Below are positions 34,699 through 46,259 of a stretch of 64,000 bases of DNA, one piece after another. Source of the stretch: Punctularia strigosozonata HHB-11173 SS5 (lineage: Eukaryota; Basidiomycota; Agaricomycetes; Corticiales; Punctulariaceae); assembly GCF_000264995.1 (NCBI RefSeq), contig NW_006767436.1:347414-411413 (forward strand), written 5' to 3'. Below the pieces are notes generated by a model. That model had not been told where the DNA came from. It worked only from the letters and a program-made list of their open reading frames with translations, and searched no databases. Position 1 is the stretch's first letter; each line of letters opens with the position of its first letter. A program made the position numbers and the translations under genes.

Positions 34699-36464
34699 TC
34701 AACCGACAACCCGAACGTCATTCACCCAGTTGACATCCCGCCTGGCCCAGGCATCCTTCTCATCACTCCTTCGCCATGTGAACTCCCGGCAGAGCTGCAC
34801 CTCGCGCAGTTGCGGACAAAAACAACTCCAAGCCATCAATGTCTCGAATTGAATCAACTCCGACATGCTGCCGGGCGCCCTATACCATAGATGATGATAG
34901 CCTGGTGATGCCCTCTGGATTATTTCTATAGGATTCTTGGGATTGGCAATTGGCCCCGGTATAGGAAACAATGCAATGGTGTGAAGAGAGGGGGTGCGGG
35001 GGATGAGGTTGGAGCCCTGGCTCATGAGCAATATCTGAGGATGGAATATGCTGAGCGTCGTGGTAGATTCGATTACGGACTGCGCACCTCCGATGGACAA
35101 CCAATCGTATACTTGAGTTCCAAGCTGTGCAAGTCCGGGAACAATGCAAAAACTGCGTACAGCAGATTGACGTCCCAGGCTAGCGTGCTCAGCGACAGTT
35201 CACGGAGTGGCAACTGCACGGGATGTAGTTCCTCCAACACCGATAGTATGGATACATTCTTGGACGGTGGATCCAGCAACGTGCCGGACTCGATAACAAG
35301 GTGCTCTATGGGACTATTGGCAAGCTTCATCGCTAGGCCCTTCGCAGCTGGTCCACGATAGGTGCGAAGCCTGGGAAGCGCATCCTCCGGCATCCACATA
35401 GGATCTCCGTCAAGGGACGTCAACTTGGAAATGCGGGGACAAGACTGTAGCAAGTACTGCAGAAGCGACGAAAATGGAGCTCCCGTTTCTCGCGCCATGA
35501 ACGAATCCTGCCAGGCATAAGTAAGCTCCTCCAGGTCGGCCGTTATGCGCGGAAGTAGCTGTCGAATCTCAGCGACCGGCGATGTGGCCGATACCGACAA
35601 GGTTTCTATCAGATCATTGTCCCGCTGGATCAGCAACCGTAGCCTACGCAAGGTAGGACAGGACAACAGCGAGTAGAAGCGGTGTAGCGGGGCCGGGCGA
35701 ACGTGATCCCAGTCGGGCTGGAACTGTATGGCCCTCGGACCTGTATCGTACACGCCCCAAAGGGTCAGGTCGGTGATCTGCAGGCTGGTGTAGTCTGGGA
35801 GAGAATCGTTGAGAGCAGAAAGTGAGATGATGCAGCCGATAACGTGTAGTTCGCGGAGACTAGGGAGTTCGTGCATGATGGTGAATATCTCATCTGGCAA
35901 GCGCGAATGGGTCATGCTCAATCGACGCAAGCCACTGAGTCCCGTTAGGGTTCCAAGAGCAATGCCGTATAGCGCGTCATCCGCATACAGCTGGACAGGG
36001 CGAAGGTACGTCGATTGATGTCGCTCAGGAAGGGTCCCCCGTGGCATACGTCGTATCGGCGAGATTACCGAGAGACCTGGACCAATTCGCATCACCTCGC
36101 CGGATGTACCGACCAACGCATCCGATTCCAAGGTCAAGGTAGGGTGTCGCATGATCAAACCGGTTTCAATGTATGATATGCTAAACTACGGAAGTTTCGT
36201 TTCGTCAGGTTCAGGAGCCCGATCAACGTGAGCACAACGCACCGTCAAGCTGCGCACAAAAAACCGCAACGCCACATGCTCAGACCAGACAGGGAGGCTG
36301 CGCGCCAATCGCTGGGGATCCGTCCACAGAACGTCTTCGTATAGGTACGGGAGAGCGAGGGCTGCAAAGTCGCGACATACGCGGACAACCTTGAACAGGT
36401 TGCTTGGGCCATCGACGTGTTGCAAGATTTGTTGCACGATTTCGAGGGGAACCCGATCCATCAC
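34699..36464 (-). CDS. F-box protein with LRR-like region
   Basis: Three exons read downward: 36464-36243, 36185-35088, 35034-34699; about 551 residues. The F-box is at the N-terminus (DRVPLEIVQQILQHVDGPSN, then VCRDFAALALPYLYEDV), the expected adaptor to Skp1 in an SCF ubiquitin ligase. The rest has irregular leucine-rich pieces (LSGLRRLSMTHSRLPDEIFT, LPSLRELHVIGC, CPTLRRLRLL). The C-terminus CPQLREVQLCREFTWRR is common in Agaricomycete F-box proteins. At first sight the frame has an in-frame TAG at 36188-36186, but that TAG is the 3' acceptor of a 57-nt phase-0 intron (GTGCGT...CCTGACG...CCGTAG). A second 53-nt phase-0 intron explains the later frame change. Substrate unknown. Confidence 0.85.
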
Positions 36465-36605
36465 GATGGGTGAGGTTAAAGACGCGCGGATATGGTGTGT
36501 ACCATTCAGACCTACAGCCGTTTTCGAAAATCATGAGCGTCGTGAACGACCCTAAAGTGGGGTCACCGCCAGATGCCGGAGGTCATCGTATCGCTGTTGT
36601 TGTCT

Positions 36606-37052
36606 GAGCGCGTGCTCATTTGCTTCAAGTTTTTTGTGGTACGCATCGCCATACCTCTGTCGTTCTACCTCAGTATGCGTGCACCCCTGTGCAACAGACG
36701 CGACCTATCAGAAGACGGAACGGACCCACATTGCTGCGAAAGCGTCACTAATGTTTACCTGCTTTCGCCTCGATGGCGGCTCGTTGTCAATCCTCTCCAG
36801 CTTCCTATCGCACTCATCTGTCGGTATATGAAGAATGGGCAATTCCTCGTCCATGATACTCTGTGCACATACATCCCTCGTATGTATGGGCACAGAGTGC
36901 TCGTCGCGTCTCGGACGGCAGGTGCGGACAATTGGATCGTATGTTCTCGATGCATGGCTAATGTTGTACCATCAGACTATGTGTGTCATGGATCGGTCGA
37001 AGATAGATCCGGCTGCCATAGAGGAATTCGACCCATATGTCTGCGTCCGGCG
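36606..37052 (+). repeat. Local direct duplication, copy 2 (truncated gene 5' end)
   Basis: This stretch matches 30917-31374 and stops abruptly after about 20 codons equivalent to the start of paralogue A: it reads MDRSKIDPAAIEEFDPYVCV against MDRSKIDSAATEEFDPCVCV. Beyond that the sequences are unrelated. No later exon of the membrane protein follows, so it is a promoter and first-exon fragment. Confidence 0.8.
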
Positions 37053-37476
37053 GCGCTTTCGCGTCCATACTACATACATTCAGACAGTCCAACAAACGAT
37101 GAGGTCTCCTATACTTGTCCGAACATCGGGCATAGTCGCCGATAACATGCTGTGGTCTGATTGCAAAAATCTGGACATTTCCCAGTACTTAACGTGTCCG
37201 AAGTGCCGATTTCAGTACTGGACATGGTCTCAGAGCTGACAAGCGCATGGCGTTCATTGGCTAGCACGCTCCAGCTGACGCAACAGATCTGAAGAACGGG
37301 GATGAATGATTCCTGGACCTGATTTGCTTCGGTTCGATTCTGGATCTTCGCCGGGCCTCTCGGACATCTCGGGCACGTGTGTATTTTGGGCCATCTGTGA
37401 TATACTCGCAAGACACATGTATGTGGAACGGAGCACGCCTCAGCGATCTTCAGTCAGGCCAAGGCGAACATCACCC
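37053..37476. other. Intergenic
   Basis: Between the truncated duplication and the BTB-like gene; no gene recognised. Confidence 0.4.
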
Positions 37477-38594
37477 ATGGCGTTAGACATGCACCCAGAC
37501 TACGCCGCTGACGAGGCCGTCCCTCTGTTCTGCTCGGCGGACGCTGTCCATTTTGGCCTTTCGCCAGCGCAATTCTCCGCACTGAGATCGCGCTCCGAAG
37601 GCTTCCGGCACCTGTTGCAGGACGCGAGCCCACCGTCATCAGCGACGGCCGAAGCATTCTCTTGTATTACCACGGCGCCGGCACCGTCGTCGTCTGCGGT
37701 GCTGCTCTCGGAACCTTCGGCTGTTCTATCAGATCTATTCTCGTTCGTCACAGATCATGACGCCCTTCCTGACCTCACGGACGCGCCGCTGGCGAGGCTA
37801 GCGCATCTGTTGGAGGCCGCAGACAAGTATATCTTCCGAGTCGAGGCTCACCTTCTTCGAGCGCTCCTGAGGTAAGCAATCAAACGTCGTAGCCTTGCCC
37901 CCTCTTCTTTCTCACCGCCATTCCCGCAGAGCTCGCTTGCGACAATGCGACGACGTCGAAGACGCCCGTCAAGTGTATGTCGTTGCCGCACGCATGGATG
38001 ACCTGCCGATATGTAAAGAAGCAAGCCGCATCGCGGTCTTAACTCCTGGAACGTCGGCAGTCCGCGGTCCTTGGACTATGGACACACCGCCAAGCTTCTG
38101 GCCCCTTGAATCGGTCAGTATACCTGATCGCTACAAAACAGTCATTGTAAGCCCTCTCGCTCTGTCGTGCGTTACAGCCGGGCATGCACTAAAATGTCTC
38201 CAACCAGCACGACCTCTCCGAACGGCGTGACCGCAAGCTCGCGACGTATCCAACGTGCATACGCCAAGCAGAGCTCGCAGCCCGCCTTGTCTGCGCGCAG
38301 GCTCAACATACGTCCGATCCGTGGCGCTTCCGCCAGTCACACGATTTCACCGGGCTCTGGTACCGCATCCGCGCGCGCCTCCGCCAGCGCAAGTTTGGGC
38401 ATCTTCCCCTCGGGCGGTCGAGGGCCATCCTGGATGAGGTCCTGAAGCAGTCTGACGTTCTGGATCCGCACGGCACCCCCGTGCGCGGGCAATATTTCTC
38501 GCATTTCTGCATGCCGTGTTACGTGCAGCTCGTGGGGCGGCTGGAAGAGGAGCTGTCCTCTTTGCTGACGGAAGCTTCGGCGATGACCATTTGA
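37477..38594 (+). CDS. BTB/POZ-like domain protein
   Basis: Three exons: 37477-37871, 37930-38146, 38208-38594; about 332 residues. The first exon has the layout of Agaricomycete BTB proteins: a strand pair (AVPLFCSADAVHFGLSPAQF), a helix (RSRSEGFRHLLQDA), a low-complexity Ser/Pro insert, VLLSEPSAVLSDLFSFV, and helices in LARLAHLLEAADKYIFRVEA. The second exon continues DVEDARQVYVVAARMDDLPI. The C-terminal part has many Arg and a Cys pair (HFCMPCYVQLV). The domain call rests on pattern recall and is moderately secure. Such proteins often bind cullin-3 or self-associate, but no partner can be inferred here. It converges with the oxidoreductase gene, 257 bases away. Confidence 0.65.
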
Positions 38595-38851
38595 CCATCC
38601 CTTGACTCGGTTCCTTTATGTTATACGTAGTCGCTCTTTACCTTGGGCCACGCCCCGTCAACGCTCATTTTAAATATACCATGCATCCAGCGTCCCTTCA
38701 TATACGTACTAGATAATATACTACATCCTCTATAATAACGATATATGCTACGAATATACAACGTATTGCTACATCAGCCGAGTCCTGATAACCACGCCAA
38801 GCTGTGGTCGAGAGCCTTCCAAGTTTTGTGCAATTGTGTTTTGCGAGACAC

Positions 38852-41800
38852 TTATCCCATCACTTTCACCACGCCCACTTCCCCCCTCCAAAGCGCCGCG
38901 CCGGCCCCGAATAGCTCTGGCGCACGTTCAAACGGGACGACGCCGCCCGCGTCCTTATCCGCGAGCCCGAAGTCAACCGCCTGCGCCTGCGCCTGCGCGA
39001 GCATCGCCGCCAACGCATCGCGCACGTCCCCACCCTCGAGGTCAACGTCCGCCGCAACGCTGATCCACGCGTAGTGTACCATGCGCCGGTACCACCTTCC
39101 ACGCTCGCCAGTGTTCGCATTCCCGTTCATAACGGCGGGTGCGGCAGCGGCCCGTAGGCGGCTCCGACTCCTGCTCAGCCCCCACCGGCTCCTCCTGCCC
39201 GCAGACGACGACGCCACGCTCACCGCGTCTTCCATGCTCGCCCGGCCCCTCACCTCCTCTGTCTCCCCGTCGCCTTGGCCTTGACCTTCTCCCGACCGCC
39301 GGCCTCTACCCTGGCTCGCGCTCCGCGTGCGCTTCAGCGACCCGGACCTGCCCAGCCCGAGCGCCCGCATGCCCGCCTTGAACTGTTCCTGCGCGCCAGG
39401 CACCGGCTTCTCCGGGTGGTCGCCCACGAGCGTCGTGAACTGTGCCGTGCCCCACTCGTCCTCGCACCGACACGTGTTCACCGCCGTGCCTGCCACCGCC
39501 GTCGCTGTCGCAGAGGCGCACCGACACCGCGCGCTCGCGAGCAGCGGCTTGCACGCCTCCCACAATTCCCTTCCGCCCGCCAGATCCAGCACGAACTCGA
39601 ACCGCCTTTCCTCGCCCGCCATCCGCTGCACGACCTCGCCCACCTCGCCCCTTACAACCTCGATATCCTCGCCTCCCAGCCTCCTTAGTCTCGCCTCCAC
39701 CCCCGCGCTTGCCGCCGGGGGGACCACCGCCGTCACCCTCGCCTTTCTTGCCCTCATGAGCTGCACGGCAACCATCGCCGGGGCCCCCTGCGCGCCGAGC
39801 ACAAGCGCGCGCACACTGCCTCCTCCGCCTCCGGTCCCAGGTGCGGGCCCCTTCGGAAAGGTCTGCATAGCCCTGTACGCCTGCACGCCCGCTCCGGCGA
39901 GCACCGAAAGCGCCTCGGTCGTCAGCACCGTCCCCTGCGCTAGCAGACTCGACATCGACGGCGTGGGGGACGCCGCATCCGGGTTATTACGCCGCTTCAC
40001 GGACGGCTGCGGCGCGCGATGCACGCGCCTCCTCTCGATGAGCACAAACTCTGCCAAGGCGCCGCTCTGTGTGGCCAATCACATTCGGTCGTCAACGCTC
40101 GTCGCGTGCAGAAAGCATTGGGAGGGAGAAAAACCAACCTTCCGCACGTCCAGCACGCCGATGACCCACTCGCCCTTGCGCACCCACTCCTCCCTAACCT
40201 CGTTCCCGCACTCCACCGCGCGGCCCACGACCGCGCGCCCAGGCACGAACCCCGCGCCCCTCTCCCTCGCCAAACGCGCGTCCACACCGTCAAGCGCGAC
40301 AGCATGCACTTGTACCAGCACCGCCGACGGGGGCACATACGACGGCGGTGGCACATGGGACGTAAACGCGAGCCTCGTTTCTCCTCCCCCTCCTCCTCCT
40401 CCTCCTTCACCCTTCCCTCCTCCTGCCCTATCATGGTGCTCCGCCTTACGAAACGGCGAGGCGAGCGAGAGCGACGGCAGGCTGAACGACCCCCGCCGGC
40501 GCGCCCGCGCGTGCGCTCCGATCCCCTGCACGACCTCGACCGTCGCCATCGTCGTCTGCGCCTGCCCGCTCCGCGTCAGGTCGACCTTGCCGCGGGCGAT
40601 GTCCGAGGGCGAGCCGGGCTTGTACGCCGCGCGGGGGAGCACGAGCGCCGTGTACCCTCCACCGCCTTGTCCTTCTCCCGGCCCGGCGTACTCCGGCACC
40701 GTCGTCGCGCTCACGGGGACGGAGGACGACGAGGAAGAATAGGTGCGCGAGCGCGGCCGGGCGCCCCGCCTCCTCTGCCCGTGCGCCGACGACTGAGAGA
40801 GCGCGTGCGGGTGCGAATGCGAGTTGGACGCGCGGTGCGGGTTCGGGGTCGACTGACTCACGTACGCGTCCTCGTCCTCGTCCTCGTATACCGTCGACAC
40901 CCGGGTCTTGCCGGGGCCCGCCTGCTCGCGCGCGGAGCGGTTCCGCGTCGGCGGCGGCGGGTGGTCCGGAACCTGCAGCGTCCCGGCGCCGGCGCCGCTC
41001 CTGACCCTCGACAACGACGACGCAGACGAGGGCGGCGAGGACGGGAGCGGCGAGGGTGCGGGGCGCGTGAACGCCGCGGCGGAGAGGTCGATCGTCGGCG
41101 ACGGGAGCGGGAACAGGTCCTCGTCGTCGTCTATGGCGGCAAGCCGGCTCGGGCTCGGGACGGGCACGGGTGTGCGCTCCGGCGACGGCGAGGACGAGCG
41201 CGTCAGCGTGCGCCGGGGCGTCTTCGCGAGCGAGACGGAGGCGCTCGCGGACGGGGGCGAGAGCAGGTGGCGGATGTCGCGCGCCCAGTCGTCGTCCCAA
41301 GACTGCCGATGCGGCGTGAGGTCCTCCGAGTGGCGCCGCCGGTGCGTGCGGCGGAGCGTCTTCTCGTGTTCCGTCTCCTCCTTGCCCTTCTTCTCCTTCT
41401 CATGTCCCTTCGTCGTTTCCTTCTTCTGTCCTATCTCGTCATCGTTCGATTTGCCCTTGTTCTTATCATTGGAGGTGCGGACAGAGGCAGACCTCGCGAG
41501 TGGGACGGGGAGGTCGAGCGTGGAGACCTCGCTCGACGTGGACGCTGTCGTGCTCCCGGACGTCGTCAGCCCGGGCGGGGTGAGGCCAGGCAGTGGCACC
41601 GAAGACACGGCGGAGACGCGGCGCAGGCCGCGGTGCGCCCCCGATTTGGTCGCTTTCGTCGTTGTCGCGGAGGTTGTGGGCGGGGGAGGGGGGTGGCCTT
41701 GATCGGAGTGGAGGGGGGTGGTAGCGTGCGTGGAGGTCGAGAGCGCGGAGGAGAAGAGAGAGCGGCGGTCGTTCGTGCTGGAGGTGGCGGAGCCGGCGGT

Positions 41801-42211
41801 GGAGGCGGACGAGCGCGGCGGGGTGTCGTCGACGTCATCGCGAGCCTTCGCTTTTGCTTTGCCCTTGCCCTTCACCGGGAACGTGAAGGAGCTTGGGGGT
41901 CCATTGGCGTCTGCAGCCTGCTTCTCGCGCGCGTCGTCATCGTTTTCGGCAGTGAGAGAAGTCGCAGGCGAGGATGGAGCGGTGAACCATTCTTCGTCGT
42001 CAGATTCGGGGCCGGAGTCGATCTCGTCGCCCGGAGCCGAACCTAGTGATGCCAACCCCGGAGCCGATCTTAGGGGCGAAGGCGGTACCGAGCCACCGGC
42101 GTCGGAAGAGCGCACGATGACGAGAGACGAGGTTGAGCTCGAGTTGGACGAGTCATATTCGGGTGCGAGCGCGTGTTTCTGGAGGGAACGCAGGAAAGAG
42201 AACGAGGCCAT
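38852..42211 (-). CDS. MDR-family oxidoreductase-like protein with long disordered N-terminus
   Basis: Two exons read downward: 42211-40139 and 40066-38852, about 1095 residues; the 72-nt phase-0 intron is GTTGGT...CACACAG. The first ~570 residues are Ser/Pro/Thr-rich and charged, without a recognisable domain. The second half resembles the GroES-like and Rossmann parts of medium-chain reductases: VLVQVHAVALDGVDARLARE, GRAVVGRAVECGNEV, GEWVIGVLDVRK-SGALAEFV, then a nucleotide-binding loop VLGAQGAPAMVAVQLMRARK. No zinc-ligand Cys cluster is seen, so it would be a quinone-reductase-type member. The Rossmann half is itself interrupted by a basic Ser-rich insert (about nt 39080-39330). Catalytic activity is uncertain. 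The previous codon is TTG, so the first ATG is 42211. Confidence 0.75.
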
Positions 42212-42281
42212 CAACGACGTCAGCGTAACGTCCGTACGTGGCGGAATTTAGGGATGGTTGAGAAGGTATAGAGATGAAATG

Positions 42282-42896
42282 TTAGATGACGATGTGATAG
42301 AATGGCTGTATAGAACGAGAAGGAGAATCGATACGAGCTTGTTTGTTTCGATAAGCCGAAGGAAGAACGGAACGGGGGAAGGGGAGGCGAGATGAACAGC
42401 AAAGCAAGGCACGCACCACGGGGGACTTGGCTTTGCGACTGCCGCTGCCGTTATGTGCGTGAACGTGGGCACGATCCGGGGTCCAAGGTGGAACACGTTG
42501 CGGGGCACGCTGCACCTCGGATGTTGTCGCCGCTCTCGCGCGGGTGGCAGTTGCCGGGCGGTCGCCGTGACCGTGGTGGCTTGTCCTGGTTGCCGTGCTC
42601 GACGACGACGAGCGAGGGCTGGGGTCGGCGGCCATGCGCGCCTCCATCTCCGCCAACACCTCCGACTCGCGCTGCGCCTGGAGCGCGACGCGTTTCATGT
42701 ACTCCGCCGTCGAGTGGTAGTAGTGCTTCCGCGCCGGTGCCGCATCTTGTTGTCCCGCTGAGGATGTTGTTGCGGGACCGGGTGCGGGAGAAGAGGTGGA
42801 AGAGCGGGGAGAAGGCGTGGATGAGGCGTTGGCGTTTGTGCTGTATCGGCGGGTGGGCCGGTTGAGGATGGTCTGCATCATCGTCGGCTTCGGCAT
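42282..42896 (-). CDS. Small hypothetical protein, possible mitochondrial presequence
   Basis: An open frame of about 204 codons from the ATG at 42896. The start (MPKPTMMQTILNRPTRRYST) is basic, Ser/Thr-rich and lacks acids, like a mitochondrial presequence. A short helix follows (HSTAEYMKRVALQAQRESEV, then LAEMEARMAAD). The C-terminal third has odd composition (VVRALLCCSSRLP) and may be intron or 3' UTR read-through; a donor-like GTGCGT lies near the change. No family recognised. It is divergent from ESF2 with 242 bases between starts. Confidence 0.45.
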   Translation of the reverse strand: MPKPTMMQTILNRPTRRYSTNANASSTPSPRSSTSSPAPGPATTSSAGQQDAAPARKHYYHSTAEYMKRVALQAQRESEVLAEMEARMAADPSPRSSSSSTATRTSHHGHGDRPATATRARAATTSEVQRAPQRVPPWTPDRAHVHAHNGSGSRKAKSPVVRALLCCSSRLPFPRSVLPSAYRNKQARIDSPSRSIQPFYHIVI

Positions 42897-43138
42897 CCTC
42901 GCCCTCAGCTCTTGCGCCGCCCTTCGTCAATAAAATCTAGATAATATCACGTCCTAGCGAGAGGCGTGGCACTAGATTATTGAATAGAGACGCGGAGGAG
43001 GAGGAACGGGGAAGTCGAGCGGAGGGCGGGGACACCATAACGCCCGAAAAGGCAATGACGCAAACAGGTCCCAGGAAGTGGCTGTGCTCATTTTGGGCTT
43101 TTGCAGTGATCCTCCTCGCGTTCCCGTCGTCGATAACG

Positions 43139-44447
43139 ATGGCGAGTCCGAATCCAAAGCTTACCAGCGAAACAAAGGGGAGAAAGAAGAAGGGGAAGGT
43201 CTCGGAAGATACGGTCGACGCGAGGTTCGTCATGGACGACGCGTTCGACGAGCAGGAGACTCGCGCCGGCCCGTCCAAGTTGCAAAGCGAGGATGACCAG
43301 GAGGGTCACTCAGACCGCAACGGGGAAGAAGAAGAAGAAGAGCACGAGGGACCAGTGAGCGACGAAGACCATGAGACTGCACACGACGACGGCCTAGGGG
43401 ACGGCATGGACCCGTCCGGCTTCTCCGGGCCCTCCTCCAAGGTCGTCAAGCCGCTCACGCCCGAGGCGCTCGCCAAGTTCCAAGCGGAGCAAGACCGCGC
43501 GGGCGTCATCTACATCTCGCGCATCCCGCCCGGCATGCGTCCGCCCAAGGTCCGACATCTCATGAGCATGCACGGCGAAGTCGGGCGCGTGTATCTCCAA
43601 CAGGAAGGTGCGTCCCCCAATAGATCACCGCCCCTCCCTCCCTCACACTGACGTCGGTTTTGTTCCCGCTGGTTCTGGGCAGATCCCAAGCGCGCGTACC
43701 TCAGGCGAAAACACACGAGCACCAAGAAGCCGCATTTCACCGAGGGCTGGGTCGAGTTCAAGGACAAGCGCGTCGCGCGCGCCGTCGCCGAGATGCTCAA
43801 CGCGCAACCCATAGGTGCCTGCCTCTGTCCCTCTGATTTTCCACCCCCCCCGCGTTGCGCTTCGCTGACGTTTCCCCCGTTTCGCAGGCGGAAAGAAAGG
43901 CAGCCGATGGCGCGACGACGTCTGGACGATGAAGTACCTCCCGCGCTTCAAATGGAACATGCTCACGGAGCAGATCGGTGCGTCCCTTTTTCAAGCTTCC
44001 CTCCCTCACTTTTCTTTTTTCGTTCCTGATCGCAATTGGTTCGAACTTCTGTCACGATATGTAATATATATAGCGCACGAAGCCGCGGTCCACCGCGCCA
44101 AGCTCCGCAACGAGCTCGCCCAATCCCGCGCCGAGCAGCGCGCGTACCTCCAAAACGTAGAGACCGCGCGCGTGCTCGAGAAACGGGCGAAGCGGAAGCG
44201 CGAGGCGGGCGTCGACGTCCAAACTCCCTTCCCCGGGCCCCGGCCCAAGGATCAGCACACCAAGTCAGGGGAGAGTAAAGCCTCCGGGGAAGGGGGAAAG
44301 AAGAGGGCGATGCCACCTGATAAAGAGACGGAGAAAGAGAAAGGAGAGAAGAAAAGACGGAAGGAGGTGGAGAAGGAGAGAAGGGTGGAGATGGGCGAGC
44401 GGGAGAGGGAGGCTAAGCTGGGCACGGTATTGAGCAGTATATTCTGA
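43139..44447 (+). CDS. ESF2: ESF2/ABT1, 18S rRNA processing RNA-binding protein
   Basis: Four exons: 43139-43607, 43683-43814, 43888-43977, 44074-44447; about 354 residues. ESF2 is a nucleolar small-subunit processome factor that stimulates the helicase Dbp8. The RRM is divided over exons 1-3: [63 protein letters not shown], then [20 protein letters not shown]. The fourth exon gives a helix ([20 protein letters not shown]) and a charged Lys/Glu tail. The N-terminus is acidic. All family landmarks are present at the expected order and length. Confidence 0.93.
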
Positions 44448-44836
44448 CCGTGATATAAGATGGAACGCGTCGACGCAAATCCTACGGATGGAACGCGTAA
44501 AGTATAAGGGCATACCGAGTGTTGTTTCATGACGGGAGGTGAGGACGCACGGATGCTGTGGTTGCGACTCGCGAGCGGTGGTACACGCGCTCGGTTCACG
44601 GCTTCACCTCCGACTGTCTTGGACACCGACCGGGATCCTGCACACGATGGCTCCATACTCATCGTTCACCGCTGAGCTCGGACACGGACCTGTCGCCGGT
44701 ACTGAACCGCATCGGTAGTCTATTCAGTGCCTCGCAGCTGCGGCGCTGCGGACCTGTTGCTCCATACAGTACCACCTCCCACACAGTGCATAAAAGACCC
44801 CCCCTTGGCGGCCAGGCGAACTAGCAAACCACACGG
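44448..44836. other. Intergenic
   Basis: No gene recognised; holds the ESF2 3' end and the upstream region of the DUF6593-like gene. Confidence 0.4.
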
Positions 44837-45727
44837 ATGTTCTACAACGTCCACAACGAGGACGCGTTGGAATCTCAAGTGACGCTGCAAGCCTTCGGTG
44901 CTTCGCAGCTCGCGCTCATCGACCCGCCCACCTCGCAGGGCGACGTCGTCCTCGTCTTCTCCCCGGACAACATGCGCAACACGACCGTCTACCAACAAGG
45001 CTCTCATCCCGATCGTGCTCTATATGCCGTCCGCTCCAGGGATCAATACATGATCACCGAGCTCAGTACGGGGCGACTCGGCCGCACCCGAGCTGGTGGC
45101 CAAGATTGAGTATAGATCCATCTTGCCCGATCGAGTGACGCTGAGGGACCGCGGCTACGAAGCGTCGAAGATCAGCGAATGGCTGAAGGAGATGGGTTCG
45201 AAATCCTAGTAAGCATGTCTCATGTTACGAGCTTGAAGTTTCGCAGGATGGTTTCCTCACGCCCGCGATGCTTACAGTGTGGAATTTGAGGCGAGCGGTT
45301 GTCGATACCTATGGAAGACCAGCCTTGTTGGGCAGGTAGCCGTAAGTCTATATTTCGCGCCCGAGATGATCATTGCTATTGGTACTTAAGTACCTCTGAT
45401 TATTCCCTGCTATCAACAGCTGTACGGCGAGGAATCCGGCAAATTGGAACCGATCGCCTGGTACGCCCCGACTCATCTAGGCCCACAGCGTCGTGCCCTC
45501 CACCCCACACAAGCTCTCGGCTACCTGCACATGAGTCGTGCAGCCATGGATATCCGGTGCGTTGGCCCTAACCCCCTTCACCGGTCGCCGCCGACTGGCA
45601 TCTGTGCTCAAGCCCGGTTCCTGTCCGCAGAGATCAGATAGTCGCCTCGTTGCTTGTGGTGCGACTGCGAGCGTGGATCAAACAAGACAAGTGGATGAAA
45701 GTAGGGGCCGGGCCCGTTCCAGTATGA
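44837..45727 (+). pseudogene. DUF6593-like small protein gene with a frameshift
   Basis: The family is a small Agaricomycete protein of unknown function with a beta-rich core. Exon 1 starts at 44837 and carries VVLVFSPDNMRNTTVYQQGS, then DRALYAVRSRDQYMITELST. The expected continuation GDSAAPELVAKIEYRS is one base out of frame at the run GGGG (45070-45073); in the original frame translation stops soon after (RAGGQD*). Downstream pieces are well formed: RVTLRDRGYEASKISEWLKE, an intron 45209-45277, VEFEASGCRYLWKTSLVG, an intron ending at 45419, LYGEESGKLEPIAWY, and a last exon 45631-45727. Apart from that one base the gene looks whole, so it may be a recent pseudogene or a homopolymer sequencing error. 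Confidence 0.7.
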
Positions 45728-46259
45728 GGATAGGTGACTACTACAAGCTCAAGCGCCACAGCGGGTCCGGAACCACGAACGGATTGATACTACTGCTAGA
45801 ACAATTATCAATGTACACCATATCTCAGAAATACGTAAGGCAGAATATCATATCTCTATCTTAATTTAAGAAGTCGTCGATGTGCCGCTCTTCGTCTCGA
45901 ACCATTCAGAGGCTCGGCGGGGTTGCCCGTACAGTATGTAATGACCTCACGTCCCGTCCTTTTCCTCGCTACTCGACCCAACCGACCCAACCTGGCTCGC
46001 ACCCTTCGAATTTGACTCATCCTCACTTCGTACAAGGCGTGCACCTCGGATCCTAGGCCTTCCTTTCTATTAAATCAGACCTCAAAGGCGTCATGACGCT
46101 TATACCGATTACCTAGCCATGCACGTCCGCCATGCTCGCATGGACGCATCTGGCGTGACGGTACATGCCATTGACTAAACAAGACGGCTATCACCCTCCG
46201 ATAACCCAATAATACGCAGATATCGGGCAGACGACTCCGGCAGCACTGTCCGTCCAACG
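45728..46259. other. Intergenic
   Basis: No gene recognised; contains the upstream region of the amidohydrolase gene. Confidence 0.4.

Noticed and set aside
34699-36464. F-box gene as a pseudogene with a stop and a frameshift
   Set aside because: Two phase-0 introns of 57 and 53 nt remove both problems and leave a whole protein.
40019-42046. A 675-codon open frame on the plus strand opposite the oxidoreductase
   Set aside because: Arg-rich shadow of a GC-rich coding exon; no motif, and the minus strand has a coherent MDR gene with an intron.
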